DNA from: Draconibacterium sp.
GTDB taxonomy: Bacteria; Bacteroidota; Bacteroidia; Bacteroidales; Prolixibacteraceae
DNA length: 64,000 bases
Assembly: GCA_016705335.1 (NCBI GenBank)
Contig: JADIYN010000001.1
Span: 124,001 to 188,000, forward strand
Direction: 5' to 3'
Made by a program: the position numbers and the translations under genes. Below are positions 18,535 to 28,121 of this stretch, piece after piece. Numbering within the stretch: the first letter of the stretch is position 1; every line of letters begins with the position of its first letter. A model generated the notes under the pieces. The model was not told where the DNA came from. It saw only the letters and a program-made list of their open reading frames with translations, and did no database searches.

Positions 18535-20856
18535 TTATTTTATTACTTCAAAACTTTCTTTCAGATAATCGGCTGAATTTCGTCCCACCTGAACTTCAAA
18601 TTCGCCGGGCTCAACAATGCGTTTCATGTCCAAACCATAATACTGCAATTTGTCGGCAGTAATCAGGAATTTTACTGTTTTTGTTTCTCCTTTTTTGAGG
18701 TTAATCCGGGTAAAATCCTTCAGTTCCTGAACGGCCGGGTAAACCGAACTAACCATGTCGCGAATGTAAAGCTGAACGATTTCGTCGCCATCCATTTCTC
18801 CGGTATTGGTAACATCAATAGTGACTTCAACTGAATCGGCCGCGGTTATTTTTTTCTTATTCAATTTCAGATTTGCGTACTTGAAAGTGGTGTAACTCAA
18901 TCCAAAGCCAAACGGATAAAGCAGTGAATATTCCCCATCGATATATGGACTTTCGTGTATATAAGGTTTCCGGTTGTAATAAACCGGCAACTGACCCACA
19001 TGACGCGGAAAAGTTACCGCCAGTTTTCCACCCGGGTTCACTTTGCCAAAAACGACATTGGCAACCGCGGTTCCCTGTTCCTGCCCCAAATACCAGCCTT
19101 CGAGCATGGCCGGTGCATTTTCTGCCAGGTAGTTTACCGAATGTGGCCGCCCGTTGATTAACAGCACAGCTGTTTGTTTTCCCAATGCAAAAATAGCTTT
19201 GGCCAAATCCTCCTGCCGGCCCAACAAATCCAAGTCGTAAACATCGCCGGTGTGGTCTTTCCATTCTTCGCGGCAGGTCAGTTCGTTGCCACCCATTACC
19301 AGCAAAACGGCATCGCAGGTTTTTGCCAGTTCAACTGCCTTTTGAATCCTGAGATTTTCTGCTTCCAATGTTTTTTCAGGTGCTTTTATGGTTGTGTCGT
19401 TTTCGTAAATTTTGAATCCTTCGGAATAAACCACTTCAAATTTTCCTTTTCCATAAGTTGTCAATCCTTCCAAAATGCTGATTCCGGGAGAAATGTCGTT
19501 TGAATAATTGCCATAATGAACTTCGTCGGCATTGGGACCAATTACTGCCAAACGTTTGATTTTGTTATCGTTGAATGGGAGTGTACCATCGTTTTTCAGC
19601 AAAATCATTCCTTCTTCAGCAGCTTTGAGTGCAATTTGCCGATGCTTTTTTTGCATCGCCAGTTTTTCGTTTTCGCTGAATGTTTTTATGTAAGGTTGTT
19701 CAAAAAGTCCCATTATAAACTTATTTCTCAGAACACGGGCTACAGCCGAATCGAGCACCGATTCCGTTACTTCTCCTTTTCGAATCAGTTCGGGTAGTTG
19801 GCTGAAACAGTAGTCTTTCCAGCTACTTGGGCATTCAAAGTCCATCCCGCCATTGATGGCCATTTTTGCTGCCTCAGCCTGATTGAGCGCAGCGTGCTGC
19901 CGGGTTATCATGCGGTTCACCGCATCGTAATCCGAAATCACATAACCTGTAAAACCCCACTCGCCGCGCAAAACATCGTTCAGCAGCCAACTGTTGGCAT
20001 GATTTGGAACACCGTCGATTTCGTTGTAGGAAGCCATCACCGTTCGCACATTTGCTTTTTTTACCGCCATTTCGAACGGATAAAATGAATTTCACGAAGT
20101 ACCCGCTCCGATAAATTGCTGGGCGCCAGGTTGGTGCCACCTTCGGGTTGGCCGTGACCGGAAAAATGTTTGGCGCAGGCAATCAGGTGGTTTTCATCAA
20201 TCAATGGCGAACGGCCCTGCAATCCGAGAATTGCTCCGACTCCCATTTCTGCCACGTGATACGGGTCTTCACCCAAAAACTCATCCGACCGGCCAAATCT
20301 CGGGTCTCGCAATAAATCGATTACCGGGGTTGCAGCGTGGGTGATTCCGTAACTTCGCATCTCTTTCGCCACAGCGCTGTAAACACTTTCAATCAGCTCA
20401 GGATTCCAGGTACTTCCCAATAATGGGGGAGCCGGAAAAACCGTTGATTTGTCTTCGTTACCAACAAATCCGTGGCAACCTTCACCATTCGAAATGGCCG
20501 GTATTCCCAGCCGGGTTTGTTCCATCAAATATTTCTGAACCGCATTAAAACGGGCGGCATATTCATCCTGATTCATGCGAACCTGAAATTGCAGAAAGCC
20601 GATTCCGTTTTTCACAGTGTCGCCCAATGCTGTAATAGCTTTGCTCAATATCTCCGGATTGCTGACGTCCATTTTCGGGTGCCAGATATCGATTTGTCTG
20701 CACTTTTCTTTCAAGGTCATTCTACCCAACAAATCTTTTATACGCGACTCAATTGGAGCAGCCGGGTCTTTGTAAACTGGGTTTCGGGTGGTTTGTGCGA
20801 GAAGGATTTGACTGATTAGCAGGGTTGACAGGAGAATTATGGAGAATTTTTTTCAT
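18535..20856 (-). CDS. glycoside hydrolase family 3 (beta-glucosidase/xylosidase type), frameshifted
   Basis: Exo-acting GH3, three-domain form: N-terminal barrel, sandwich domain with KAAEEGMILLKNDGTLPF, and a C-terminal FnIII-like domain. The nucleophile is D in YVISDYDAVN. Substrate-site residues in HFSGHGQPEGG are present. The start at 20856 gives a signal peptide only after removing one A from an A7 run near 20848 (KFSIILLSTLLISQILLAQ). A second slip near 20075-20085 splits REIHFYPFEMAVKKANVRTV. Repaired length 773 aa. The enzyme would trim oligosaccharides in the periplasm. It is separated from the upstream GH3 by a 215-bp inverted-repeat element. Confidence 0.9.
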
Positions 20857-20904
20857 AGGTTGATTATTTCAATATATCCAATAAATTGTTTAATGTTCTT
20901 TTTT

Positions 20905-21119
20905 TGCCGTCTGCTTTACAGACTGTGTAAAAACGAGTTTCTCTGACTAACTCCGGCATTTATGCCGGAGATTGAGAATGTCAACACAAATGGACTTTAG
21001 TCCAACGTGTTGATATTAAGGGCTAAAGCCCGGAGAAGCTTTTTGATGCTTAATCCCTGGCATAAATGCCAGGGTTAGTCAAATTTTGTATTTTCACATA
21101 GCCTGTGATGTCAACGGCA
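20905..21119. repeat. 215-bp MITE/REP-like inverted-repeat element with four internal hairpins
   Basis: The ends are inverted (TGCCGT at 20905-20910 and ACGGCA at 21114-21119) and the arms of about 65 bp are roughly 70 percent complementary, including TGACTAAC/GTTAGTCA. Inside are perfect palindromes at 20951-20970 (GGCATTTATGCC core), 20992-21003 (GGACTTTAGTCC, within a longer CAACAC...GTGTTG stem), 21020-21031 (GGGCTAAAGCCC) and 21055-21074 (GGCATAAATGCC core). No coding frame. It sits between two GH3 genes of one operon, 16 bp after a stop. Confidence 0.8.
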
Positions 21120-21134
21120 ATATCACAAAATGTG

Positions 21135-23654
21135 CTATTTTATTATCCTTGCAATTTCCACCGGAACAACTTTCCCGTTTGGAATCTGAAGTTCAGCTTC
21201 GCAAGTATTGTTTTGAACGTTCAAATCGGCGCTTTCTGCAACCTCTATTTTTGCAGTTATTTTAAAGTTTCCGTTTGCAGCTTTCCAGTTGATGCCTTTT
21301 AATCCCTGTGCACAGGCAAGTTCCATTCCGCCAACCGGGATTGCAATTGATTTCGAATGGTAGTTCGCCACTTCCTTTCCATCGACATAAAAACGGATGA
21401 TATGCGAATCTCCTTTGTTTGTTGCCGCAGTTCCGTTGTTGATGAGTGAAGCCATAAAAACCACTTCGTCACCCTCTTTTGGAAACGCCGGCATGGTGCG
21501 GATATTTCTCACCGAAAGGTCTGGTCTTCCTTCTGATTTGCTCAATGTAAATCCTGTTTTAAGTGGCAAATTATCAGACGAACCGCCAACCTGCACCATA
21601 AATTCGCCTTCGGGAACCTGATACGATTTTGTGGTTTCATTGTAGATATAAAGTTCTTCAGGAGAAAGCGTAAAAGTGATGGTTTTGGTTTCTCCCGGAT
21701 TCAACCCGGTTTTTTGAAAAGCGCGCAGTTGTTTTACCGGCATCTGAAGTTCAGGAATAATCTTGCCTGTTGAAAGATAAAGTTGTGCCACCTCTTCACC
21801 AAAAACTTTTCCTGTATTTTTCAGGTCAAAGGAAACTTCAATGATATCACCAACTTTTGCATTTGAATTGTTAATGCGGATATTGCTGTATTCAAAAGTG
21901 GTGTAACTCAATCCGAAACCAAAGGCAAATTCAGGAGTCAGATTTTGCGAATCGAACCAGCGGTAACCAACTCCCCGGCTCACCATGTTCCTGAAATCGG
22001 GACTAATCGGAATGATTTGACTGTCGTCTTTTGGAATTGTTGCGGGTAATTTACCTGAAGGATTGTAATTCCCAAATAACACATCGGCAATGGCACGACC
22101 ACCTTCCTGCCCCGGATAAAATGCATAAAGTAACCCTTTTACATTGTTGATAACCGGAGTCACACTGCAGGTTCCACCTGAAATCACCACCAAAATAATG
22201 TTCGGATTTACCTTTGCGATTTCATTGATTAATTCATTCTGCATTCCGGGCAACAAAACGGTTTGCGAAGGACGGTCTGGACGGGCAACTGCACCGCCGC
22301 CTTTTTCATCGGCTTCCTTATCGAGAAACCAGCCTTCACCTTCCACGGTGCTATCCAATCCTGCAACAAAAACCACATATTCAGCAAGTTTTGCTGCTGC
22401 AATGGCTGCTGCAAATTGTTTTTTATCAGTGTCGTTAATGTTACAGCCTTTGGCATATTTTACACGTTCATCACCCAAAACTGCACGAAACGCTTTTTCA
22501 ACCGGAATCCGGTAGGAGGGGAGCACTTTCGAACTGCTGTTTCCGTCGAGCGGTAGCACTGCTGCATTTGGCCCAATCACTGCAACCGACTTTAGTTTTT
22601 CTTTGTCAAGCGGCAAAATGTTTTCGCTGTTTTTCAGCAACACCAGACTTTTCAGCCCGCTTTCGTAAACCAGTTCGCGGTGTTCTTTACTATCAATTAT
22701 GGTTTGCGGAATCACGGGGACACCGTCAATCATGCCAGAAATAACCTTTGTACGAAGTACGTTTCTGGTTGCCCGGTCCACCAAAGTGCTGTCGAACTGA
22801 CCATTGACAACCCCGGCTGGCAGTTCCTTTATATAAAGGTCGTTGCCCTCACAAAAATCGAGTTCCGAATTCAGCGCTTTCCCGGTATCTCCAAATCCGC
22901 CCCAGTCGCTCATGGTGTAATAGTTGAAACCCCAGTGGTCGCGCAGTAAATCCTTTATCATGTATTTATTTTCGGCACATTTATCGCCATTTACCCAATT
23001 GTAGGCACACATTATCGACAAAGCTCCGCCTGCCTGAACAGTTCTTTTCCAGTGATAGCCCCAGAATTCAACCAGACTGCGTTCATCGCTCAGGTAGTCA
23101 TTTGTTCTGCGGTTAATTTCGTAGGTGTTTAAATTGTAATGTTTTACAGAGCCAAATACCGAAGTGGTGTTTTGCCCCAAAACGAATGCTTCCGAAATCC
23201 GGCCACCTAAAAATGGGTCTTCTCCAATAGTTTCAGGGGCGCGGCCAATTCGCGGGTCGATAAGCAAATCGAGTGTCGGACCGGCAATTCTGTCTCTTCT
23301 GCGTGATGCCTGTTCCATAGCGATTGCCCGTCCAACGCGGGTTATCAGATGCAGGTCCCAGGTTGCTGCCATGGCAATGGTTACCGGGAAAGATGAAAAC
23401 CCCGGTGCGCCGTTTCCAATTCCATGCGGGCCGTCGCTGCCTTTGAATTGTGGAATTCCAAGCCGCTCGTTTCCATCGGTTTTATAGTAAAGCTGCTCAA
23501 TTTTTTCCTGCATGCTCATTTTGCTGAGCAGTGTGTCGAGTCGCTGTTCCAGCGGACTTTGGGTTTCAGTTTGCTGAACCGGGGAACACTGAAAAAGTAG
23601 CAAACCTGCCAAAACGAGGCAAGGTAAAATGATATGTAATCCTGACTTCTTCAT
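21135..23654 (-). CDS. glycoside hydrolase family 3 lipoprotein
   Basis: A second GH3, intact (about 839 aa from ATG 23654; a TTG at 23663 is also in frame but would overlap the preceding gene). Lipoprotein signal LAGLLLFQCSPVQ. Barrel motifs GSDGPHGIGNG, GPTLDLLIDPRIGRAPET and SVKHYNLN; nucleophile D in YTMSDWGGFGD. Sandwich domain SLVLLKNSENILPL; FnIII-like region EYSNIRINNSNAKVGD. An extra C-terminal beta domain of about 100 aa (VRNIRTMPAFPKEGDEVVF onward) resembles a CARDB-like adhesion module. Starts within 2 bp of the preceding gene's stop, so it is translationally coupled. Confidence 0.92.
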   Translation of the reverse strand: MKKSGLHIILPCLVLAGLLLFQCSPVQQTETQSPLEQRLDTLLSKMSMQEKIEQLYYKTDGNERLGIPQFKGSDGPHGIGNGAPGFSSFPVTIAMAATWDLHLITRVGRAIAMEQASRRRDRIAGPTLDLLIDPRIGRAPETIGEDPFLGGRISEAFVLGQNTTSVFGSVKHYNLNTYEINRRTNDYLSDERSLVEFWGYHWKRTVQAGGALSIMCAYNWVNGDKCAENKYMIKDLLRDHWGFNYYTMSDWGGFGDTGKALNSELDFCEGNDLYIKELPAGVVNGQFDSTLVDRATRNVLRTKVISGMIDGVPVIPQTIIDSKEHRELVYESGLKSLVLLKNSENILPLDKEKLKSVAVIGPNAAVLPLDGNSSSKVLPSYRIPVEKAFRAVLGDERVKYAKGCNINDTDKKQFAAAIAAAKLAEYVVFVAGLDSTVEGEGWFLDKEADEKGGGAVARPDRPSQTVLLPGMQNELINEIAKVNPNIILVVISGGTCSVTPVINNVKGLLYAFYPGQEGGRAIADVLFGNYNPSGKLPATIPKDDSQIIPISPDFRNMVSRGVGYRWFDSQNLTPEFAFGFGLSYTTFEYSNIRINNSNAKVGDIIEVSFDLKNTGKVFGEEVAQLYLSTGKIIPELQMPVKQLRAFQKTGLNPGETKTITFTLSPEELYIYNETTKSYQVPEGEFMVQVGGSSDNLPLKTGFTLSKSEGRPDLSVRNIRTMPAFPKEGDEVVFMASLINNGTAATNKGDSHIIRFYVDGKEVANYHSKSIAIPVGGMELACAQGLKGINWKAANGNFKITAKIEVAESADLNVQNNTCEAELQIPNGKVVPVEIARIIK

Positions 23655-23655
23655 T

Positions 23656-25991
23656 CTATTCAATTATCAATTTGGTTGTAATACGTTGATTATTATTCGT
23701 TACAGAAACCAGATAAATTCCGGTTGGCCAGTTTGAAACAGAAACCGATGCATTGGTTAAACCGTTAAATTTTTCGTGATAAAACGATTGCCCAAGTGTA
23801 TTGAAAACCTGAACTGTCGCCTGATTCATCACATTATTCATTGAAATTTGAATTTGCCTGTTGTTGCTATCGTACCAGGCTTTTATGTTGTTGTTTAACT
23901 CGGTATTTTGCGATGAGGTATTGATGGAAATAAATTCAATCCAGTTAATATTAAACTCAGTGCCTGAAAAACTCAATTTAAGCAACTTGGGCTGCGAGTC
24001 TTTAATTACGACGTTATTGATGAATTTTGTTTCCCAGTTCTGCCACCCGGCAGTGTTTACAGGCACTACCTGCCCAACTTTTACATTGTCGATTAGAACG
24101 TCTATTCTTTTGGTGCTTGTCACGTTGCTTGCCAATCGGAAAGCAATATTGTAAGTGCCCGGCGTAACCGAATCGATGAGGTAGGTTAGCCATTCGCCAT
24201 TATCAATGTAGGCCAGATTGAAACCGAGGCCGGTATCAGTCGATTTCTCGATATCAACTCCGCTGTTTGTGCGGTATTGTCCACCCTTGTTTGTGGGGTC
24301 AATATCATGATAACCAATTCCCTCTTCATTGTCATTGAAATCTTCAGCCTGAATTTTTCCTGGAATATAATGTGGCCCGTTGAATGCTTTTGTGCGGGCG
24401 TTTCGAGAGTTATTACCGTATCGGCTGCAGAATATTCCGATTTACCCAAAGAGTTGTAAGCCGCCACCCTGTATCTGTATTCCGTTTCGGGTGTTAAACC
24501 CATGTCGTTATAAGTTTTTATGTTGGCAGGAATTATTGCAATGGCCTTGAATGCGCCACTAATCTCGCGTTCAACAATAAAACCGAGTTCATTGTCCGAA
24601 TCATCAGTCCAGTTCAGACTTGTTTTGTTGTAAGAATCGGAGGTTGCATTAAATCCGGTTGGGGCATTTGGTAATTGTGTGGCAACGGTTACAGTCGAAA
24701 AGGTTGGTGCAATCTCCTTGTCAAAATCATCGCTTGAATAACTGATTTTAATGATGGAATCGCCCCGGAAGATGAGCACATGCGTAGTGCGTTCGCCAAT
24801 CAAATCATTATAAGTTAACGCAGTATCAGCATCAACTTTTAATTTTACCGAAGTTCCGTCAGGATATGTATTGTTTAAACTTAGCGCATATTCTTTTGGA
24901 TAACCATAACCGCGATGCATGATCATAACGCTGGTTTGCTCTTCGTTTTTGGCGCCGTAAACCACAAAATCGTTGCTCGAAGAAACACCATCGGCATATT
25001 CACCTTTAAAATATTTTGCCGCAAATTCCATGTGGCGGTACGATGCTCTTGGAACCATGTGAGCGCCATCAATCATGCTGAAATCCGTTCCCTGCCGGTT
25101 ACCGCCATTTTCGAACATGCTCCAGGTAGTTGCATATTTTGCATCGTATTTCATGCATAAACCCATTATTCCGCCAAACATCTGCCCGTTTCCCCAAGTG
25201 TGGACAACCGGTCCGCCTTTTGCATTGAATTCTCCAATTCCCCACGAAAGTGCATCATCGCCGGTGCGGTTTAACGCAGTATTTGTGGCGTCAACCTTTT
25301 GTTTGCACTTTATAATGGCGCTTTTAAAACTTTCAAGTCCCTGGTAAGCCAAATCGATATTGTCCTGTTGCGGATACGAATGCCATGAAATTCCATCGCA
25401 GTAGTAATACTCTTTTCCCGGAACTTTTCCGGCGATATTGTTTTTCCCGCCAAACAAATCATTGATTGCAAATTCAACGTAATAACAGAAATCGGGGCCA
25501 TAAATTTTTATGGTTGGGTCAACCTCTTTCATTGCCGCTGAAATTGGTTTAAAGTATTTTTCAACCATTCCGCCAACATCAACACCACTGGCCAGTCCAT
25601 GATTCTGCAACCACGGTTCATTGCCAATATTCCAAAACTTGACCGGTTTAATAACTCCTTTATTTGTAACATTTAAATATTTCACCAGGTCAGCCGCCGC
25701 TGTTGCTGATTTATACTGCGAAACCTGCACAATTGGCTCGGCGTCAATGGCCTGAATCTGCTTTACCCAACTTAAAATGATTGCATTACTTGGCATGTTT
25801 TTGTCGTATTCTGCCCCGACAATCCTGATGGTTTGAAACCCTCCCTGTTTGGTTAAATTCCAGACTGTTGAACTTGGGTTGGTGTACCAAAGATTGGTGC
25901 CCACCAGATAAGGGCTGATTTCCTGGGCTTTGGTCTGAAATGAGATTAATAAAAGAGTATAAATAACGATTCTTAAAGAAGATAACTTCAT
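23656..25991 (-). CDS. secreted clan GH-A-like glycosidase with FN3, CBM6 and T9SS tail, frameshifted
   Basis: Signal peptide, then a TIM-barrel hydrolase of about 420 aa. NIGNEPW (about residue 130) should hold the acid/base Glu, and WGIGEFNAKGG (about 270) the nucleophile Glu. An FN3 domain follows (TSLNWTDDSDNELGFIVERE), then a CBM6 (GLGFNLAYIDNGEWLTYLI) and a C-terminal T9SS type A sorting domain (VQVFNTLGQ, GIYLVSV). At least two indels between about 24195 and 24410 break the CBM6. Repaired length about 778 aa. It is a paralogue of the genes at 26.2 and 30.7 kb. I cannot assign a CAZy family. Confidence 0.82.
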
Positions 25992-26006
25992 TTTTTGTTT
26001 TTTAAA

Positions 26007-26155
26007 ATTGAATAGTGACATTGACATATTTTGTTTTAATGTTGTTAAGGAATAAATTAAGCATTTTCACCCCTTACTACCTCAGGGTGACTGTCAGACT
26101 GAGCGTAGTCGAAGTCTGTTCCATTAACTTAGTGACATTGACATTTTTTGTTTTA
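26007..26155. repeat. intergenic palindromic repeats flanked by a direct repeat
   Basis: TAGTGACATTGACAT occurs at about 26010 and again at about 26131, each followed by an A/T stretch ending TTTTGTTTTA. Between them are a TCACCC/GGGTGA hairpin (26067-26090) and a palindromic unit AGACT-GAGCGTAGTCGA-AGTCT (26096-26117), typical of dispersed Bacteroidota repeats. The second direct copy overlaps the last codons of the upstream glycosidase gene. An insertion with duplication of flanking sequence is one explanation. Confidence 0.6.
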
Positions 26156-28084
26156 CAAACAGGTTATTCCATAAAGCATGTATCCGGTGTCGTTCATCGA
26201 CGAAACCAAATCAATAGAAGTTATTTCAACATCGGGCAGGGGATTTACCCATGTATAACGATACAACTTCAACACAAAACCCAGGTCTTTTACGCGGTCG
26301 TTTGAACCTTCCCAGGCCAGTTCTGCATTGGCCGGAAATATTGAGTTTTCAGTGTGAAACCACCAGTCTTCAACCTCTTCCCTGCTTTTTATCAGAATTT
26401 TGCGCGACTGATTATTGGCGTAATGAACCACAATTTCAACCACTTCGGTGCCTTTTGCACTTTCCCATGCGGATGAATGAAGAAAGCACAACTTTTTTGC
26501 AGTCGTGTTCATGGGGATTCCGGTTATTTTTTCGGGATAAAGAATGTGCGACTTTTCGAACGAAACCTTGCTTGCCAGTTGAATAATGCCCCTGGCATCG
26601 AATTTTACGCCATTAAAATCATTGATTCCCGAAGGAATTGGAATTGTGTTTCCGGGTTTACCATGAATTTCTTCGCTGATAGCAAAATTGTAAAATTGCT
26701 CCAAATCGACATATTTCTTTTCATTGAGCATTTGTCTTTTTTCTATGATTTTTAATGGTTTATTTCTGATTTCCATTTGGGCTACAATTTTTTTTTTAGT
26801 ATAAACAGGTGGCCGTTCGTTGTCGAAATCATCGCTGGTGTAATTGATTTTTGTAACCGAATCACCCTTGAAAATAAGTACTTGTGTGGCACGTGGCTGA
26901 ATTACATCTTTATAAACATCGTCGCGGTTTCCTTTAACAACCAGGTTCAGGCCGGGTCCGGTTTGGACCGCATCTTTCAGGTACAGATTGTATTCCCGTG
27001 GTTCGCCAAAGCCACGGTTCATAATCATTACACTCAACTGGTCGCCATTTTGCGCACCGTAAACCATAAAACTGGTATCGGCGGCAATTCCTTTTACAAA
27101 GTTTCCGGTGAAGTATTTGGCCACAAATTCCATGTGGCGGTATGATGCCCGCGGGGTCATATTTGCTCCATCGATAAAACTGAAATCGGAGCCTTTCCGG
27201 TCGCCACCATGTTCGAACATGCTCCAGCTTGTTGCAAAATTTGCTTCGTATTCCATACAATAACCCAGCACTGCACCAAACATTTGGCCGTTGCCCCAGG
27301 TATGAACTTCAGGTCCTCCCTTCGAATTGTATTCGCCAATTCCCCATTGCAAAGCGTCCTTTCCGGTGCGTTTATGCAAAGCATTTATCTGGTCAACTTT
27401 TGTTTTTGCTTTTACAATTCGTTCCAAAAAATCGTTGGCCCCTTCAACGGCTGGGTCGCCGCTTCCCTGCGGATAACGGTGCCAGGTTAAACCATCGCAG
27501 TAATAATAGTTATGACCTGGTACTTTCCCTGTAATATCATTTTTGCCGCCAAACAGGTCATCGTAGTAATCCATGTAATCACATTCGTTTGGCCCGTAAA
27601 TCATAATGGTTGAATCCACTGCTTTCATTGCTGCAGCAATGGGTTTAAAATAGGTTTCAACCATTTCACCCATGACAGACTGTGCCGGACGATTAGCCTG
27701 TAACCACGGTTCGTTTCCAATGTTCCAGTATTTTATGGGTTTGATTCCCTCGTGTTTTTCAATGTTAAAAAGTCGCACCAATCCGGCCGCAACTTCGGCA
27801 GGCTGGTATTTCGAAACCTGTAAAACCGGTTCGGCGCTCATTGCCTGAATTTTTCTTACCCAGTCCAACAACGTTTCATTCGATGGCATATTTTTATCGT
27901 AAGCATGACCGCCAATTCGGATGGTTTTTACTCCGGAATACTTGGTGAGATTCCAGACTTTATCGTCTAACTGGCTGTACCAAACGTTAGTTCCTACCAG
28001 ATTTGGACTGATTTGTTGGGCATTTGAATTTTTGGCAATAAATATCACCAATATGAAGAGGATATTAATGAAATTTGCTTTCAT
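26153..28084 (-). CDS. secreted clan GH-A-like glycosidase, paralogue 2
   Basis: Intact 643-aa protein with a signal peptide (FINILFILVIFIAKNSNAQ). The catalytic barrel is closely similar to the neighbouring paralogue: PNLVGTNVWYS, KYWNIGNEPWL with the likely acid/base Glu, and QWGIGEYNSKGGPEVHTWG with the likely nucleophile. The remaining 200 aa (EKRQMLNEKKYVDLEQF through the C-terminus) form a beta-rich domain without FN3, CBM6 or T9SS tail, so secretion differs from paralogue 1. Lies in the middle of the operon. Substrate unknown; the operon context points to an acidic beta-glycan. Confidence 0.82.
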   Translation of the reverse strand: MKANFINILFILVIFIAKNSNAQQISPNLVGTNVWYSQLDDKVWNLTKYSGVKTIRIGGHAYDKNMPSNETLLDWVRKIQAMSAEPVLQVSKYQPAEVAAGLVRLFNIEKHEGIKPIKYWNIGNEPWLQANRPAQSVMGEMVETYFKPIAAAMKAVDSTIMIYGPNECDYMDYYDDLFGGKNDITGKVPGHNYYYCDGLTWHRYPQGSGDPAVEGANDFLERIVKAKTKVDQINALHKRTGKDALQWGIGEYNSKGGPEVHTWGNGQMFGAVLGYCMEYEANFATSWSMFEHGGDRKGSDFSFIDGANMTPRASYRHMEFVAKYFTGNFVKGIAADTSFMVYGAQNGDQLSVMIMNRGFGEPREYNLYLKDAVQTGPGLNLVVKGNRDDVYKDVIQPRATQVLIFKGDSVTKINYTSDDFDNERPPVYTKKKIVAQMEIRNKPLKIIEKRQMLNEKKYVDLEQFYNFAISEEIHGKPGNTIPIPSGINDFNGVKFDARGIIQLASKVSFEKSHILYPEKITGIPMNTTAKKLCFLHSSAWESAKGTEVVEIVVHYANNQSRKILIKSREEVEDWWFHTENSIFPANAELAWEGSNDRVKDLGFVLKLYRYTWVNPLPDVEITSIDLVSSMNDTGYMLYGITCL

Positions 28085-28121
28085 CTTATTTGAATTTAAA
28101 TATTACTGTCTCATGTATCAA

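Noticed and set aside
20905..21119. CRISPR-like array
   Set aside because: The repeats are palindromic hairpins of different sequence with inverted ends, not equal direct repeats with unique spacers, and no cas gene is near.
22144..22515. 123-aa plus-strand frame inside the second GH3
   Set aside because: Shadow of an intact 839-aa GH3 gene.
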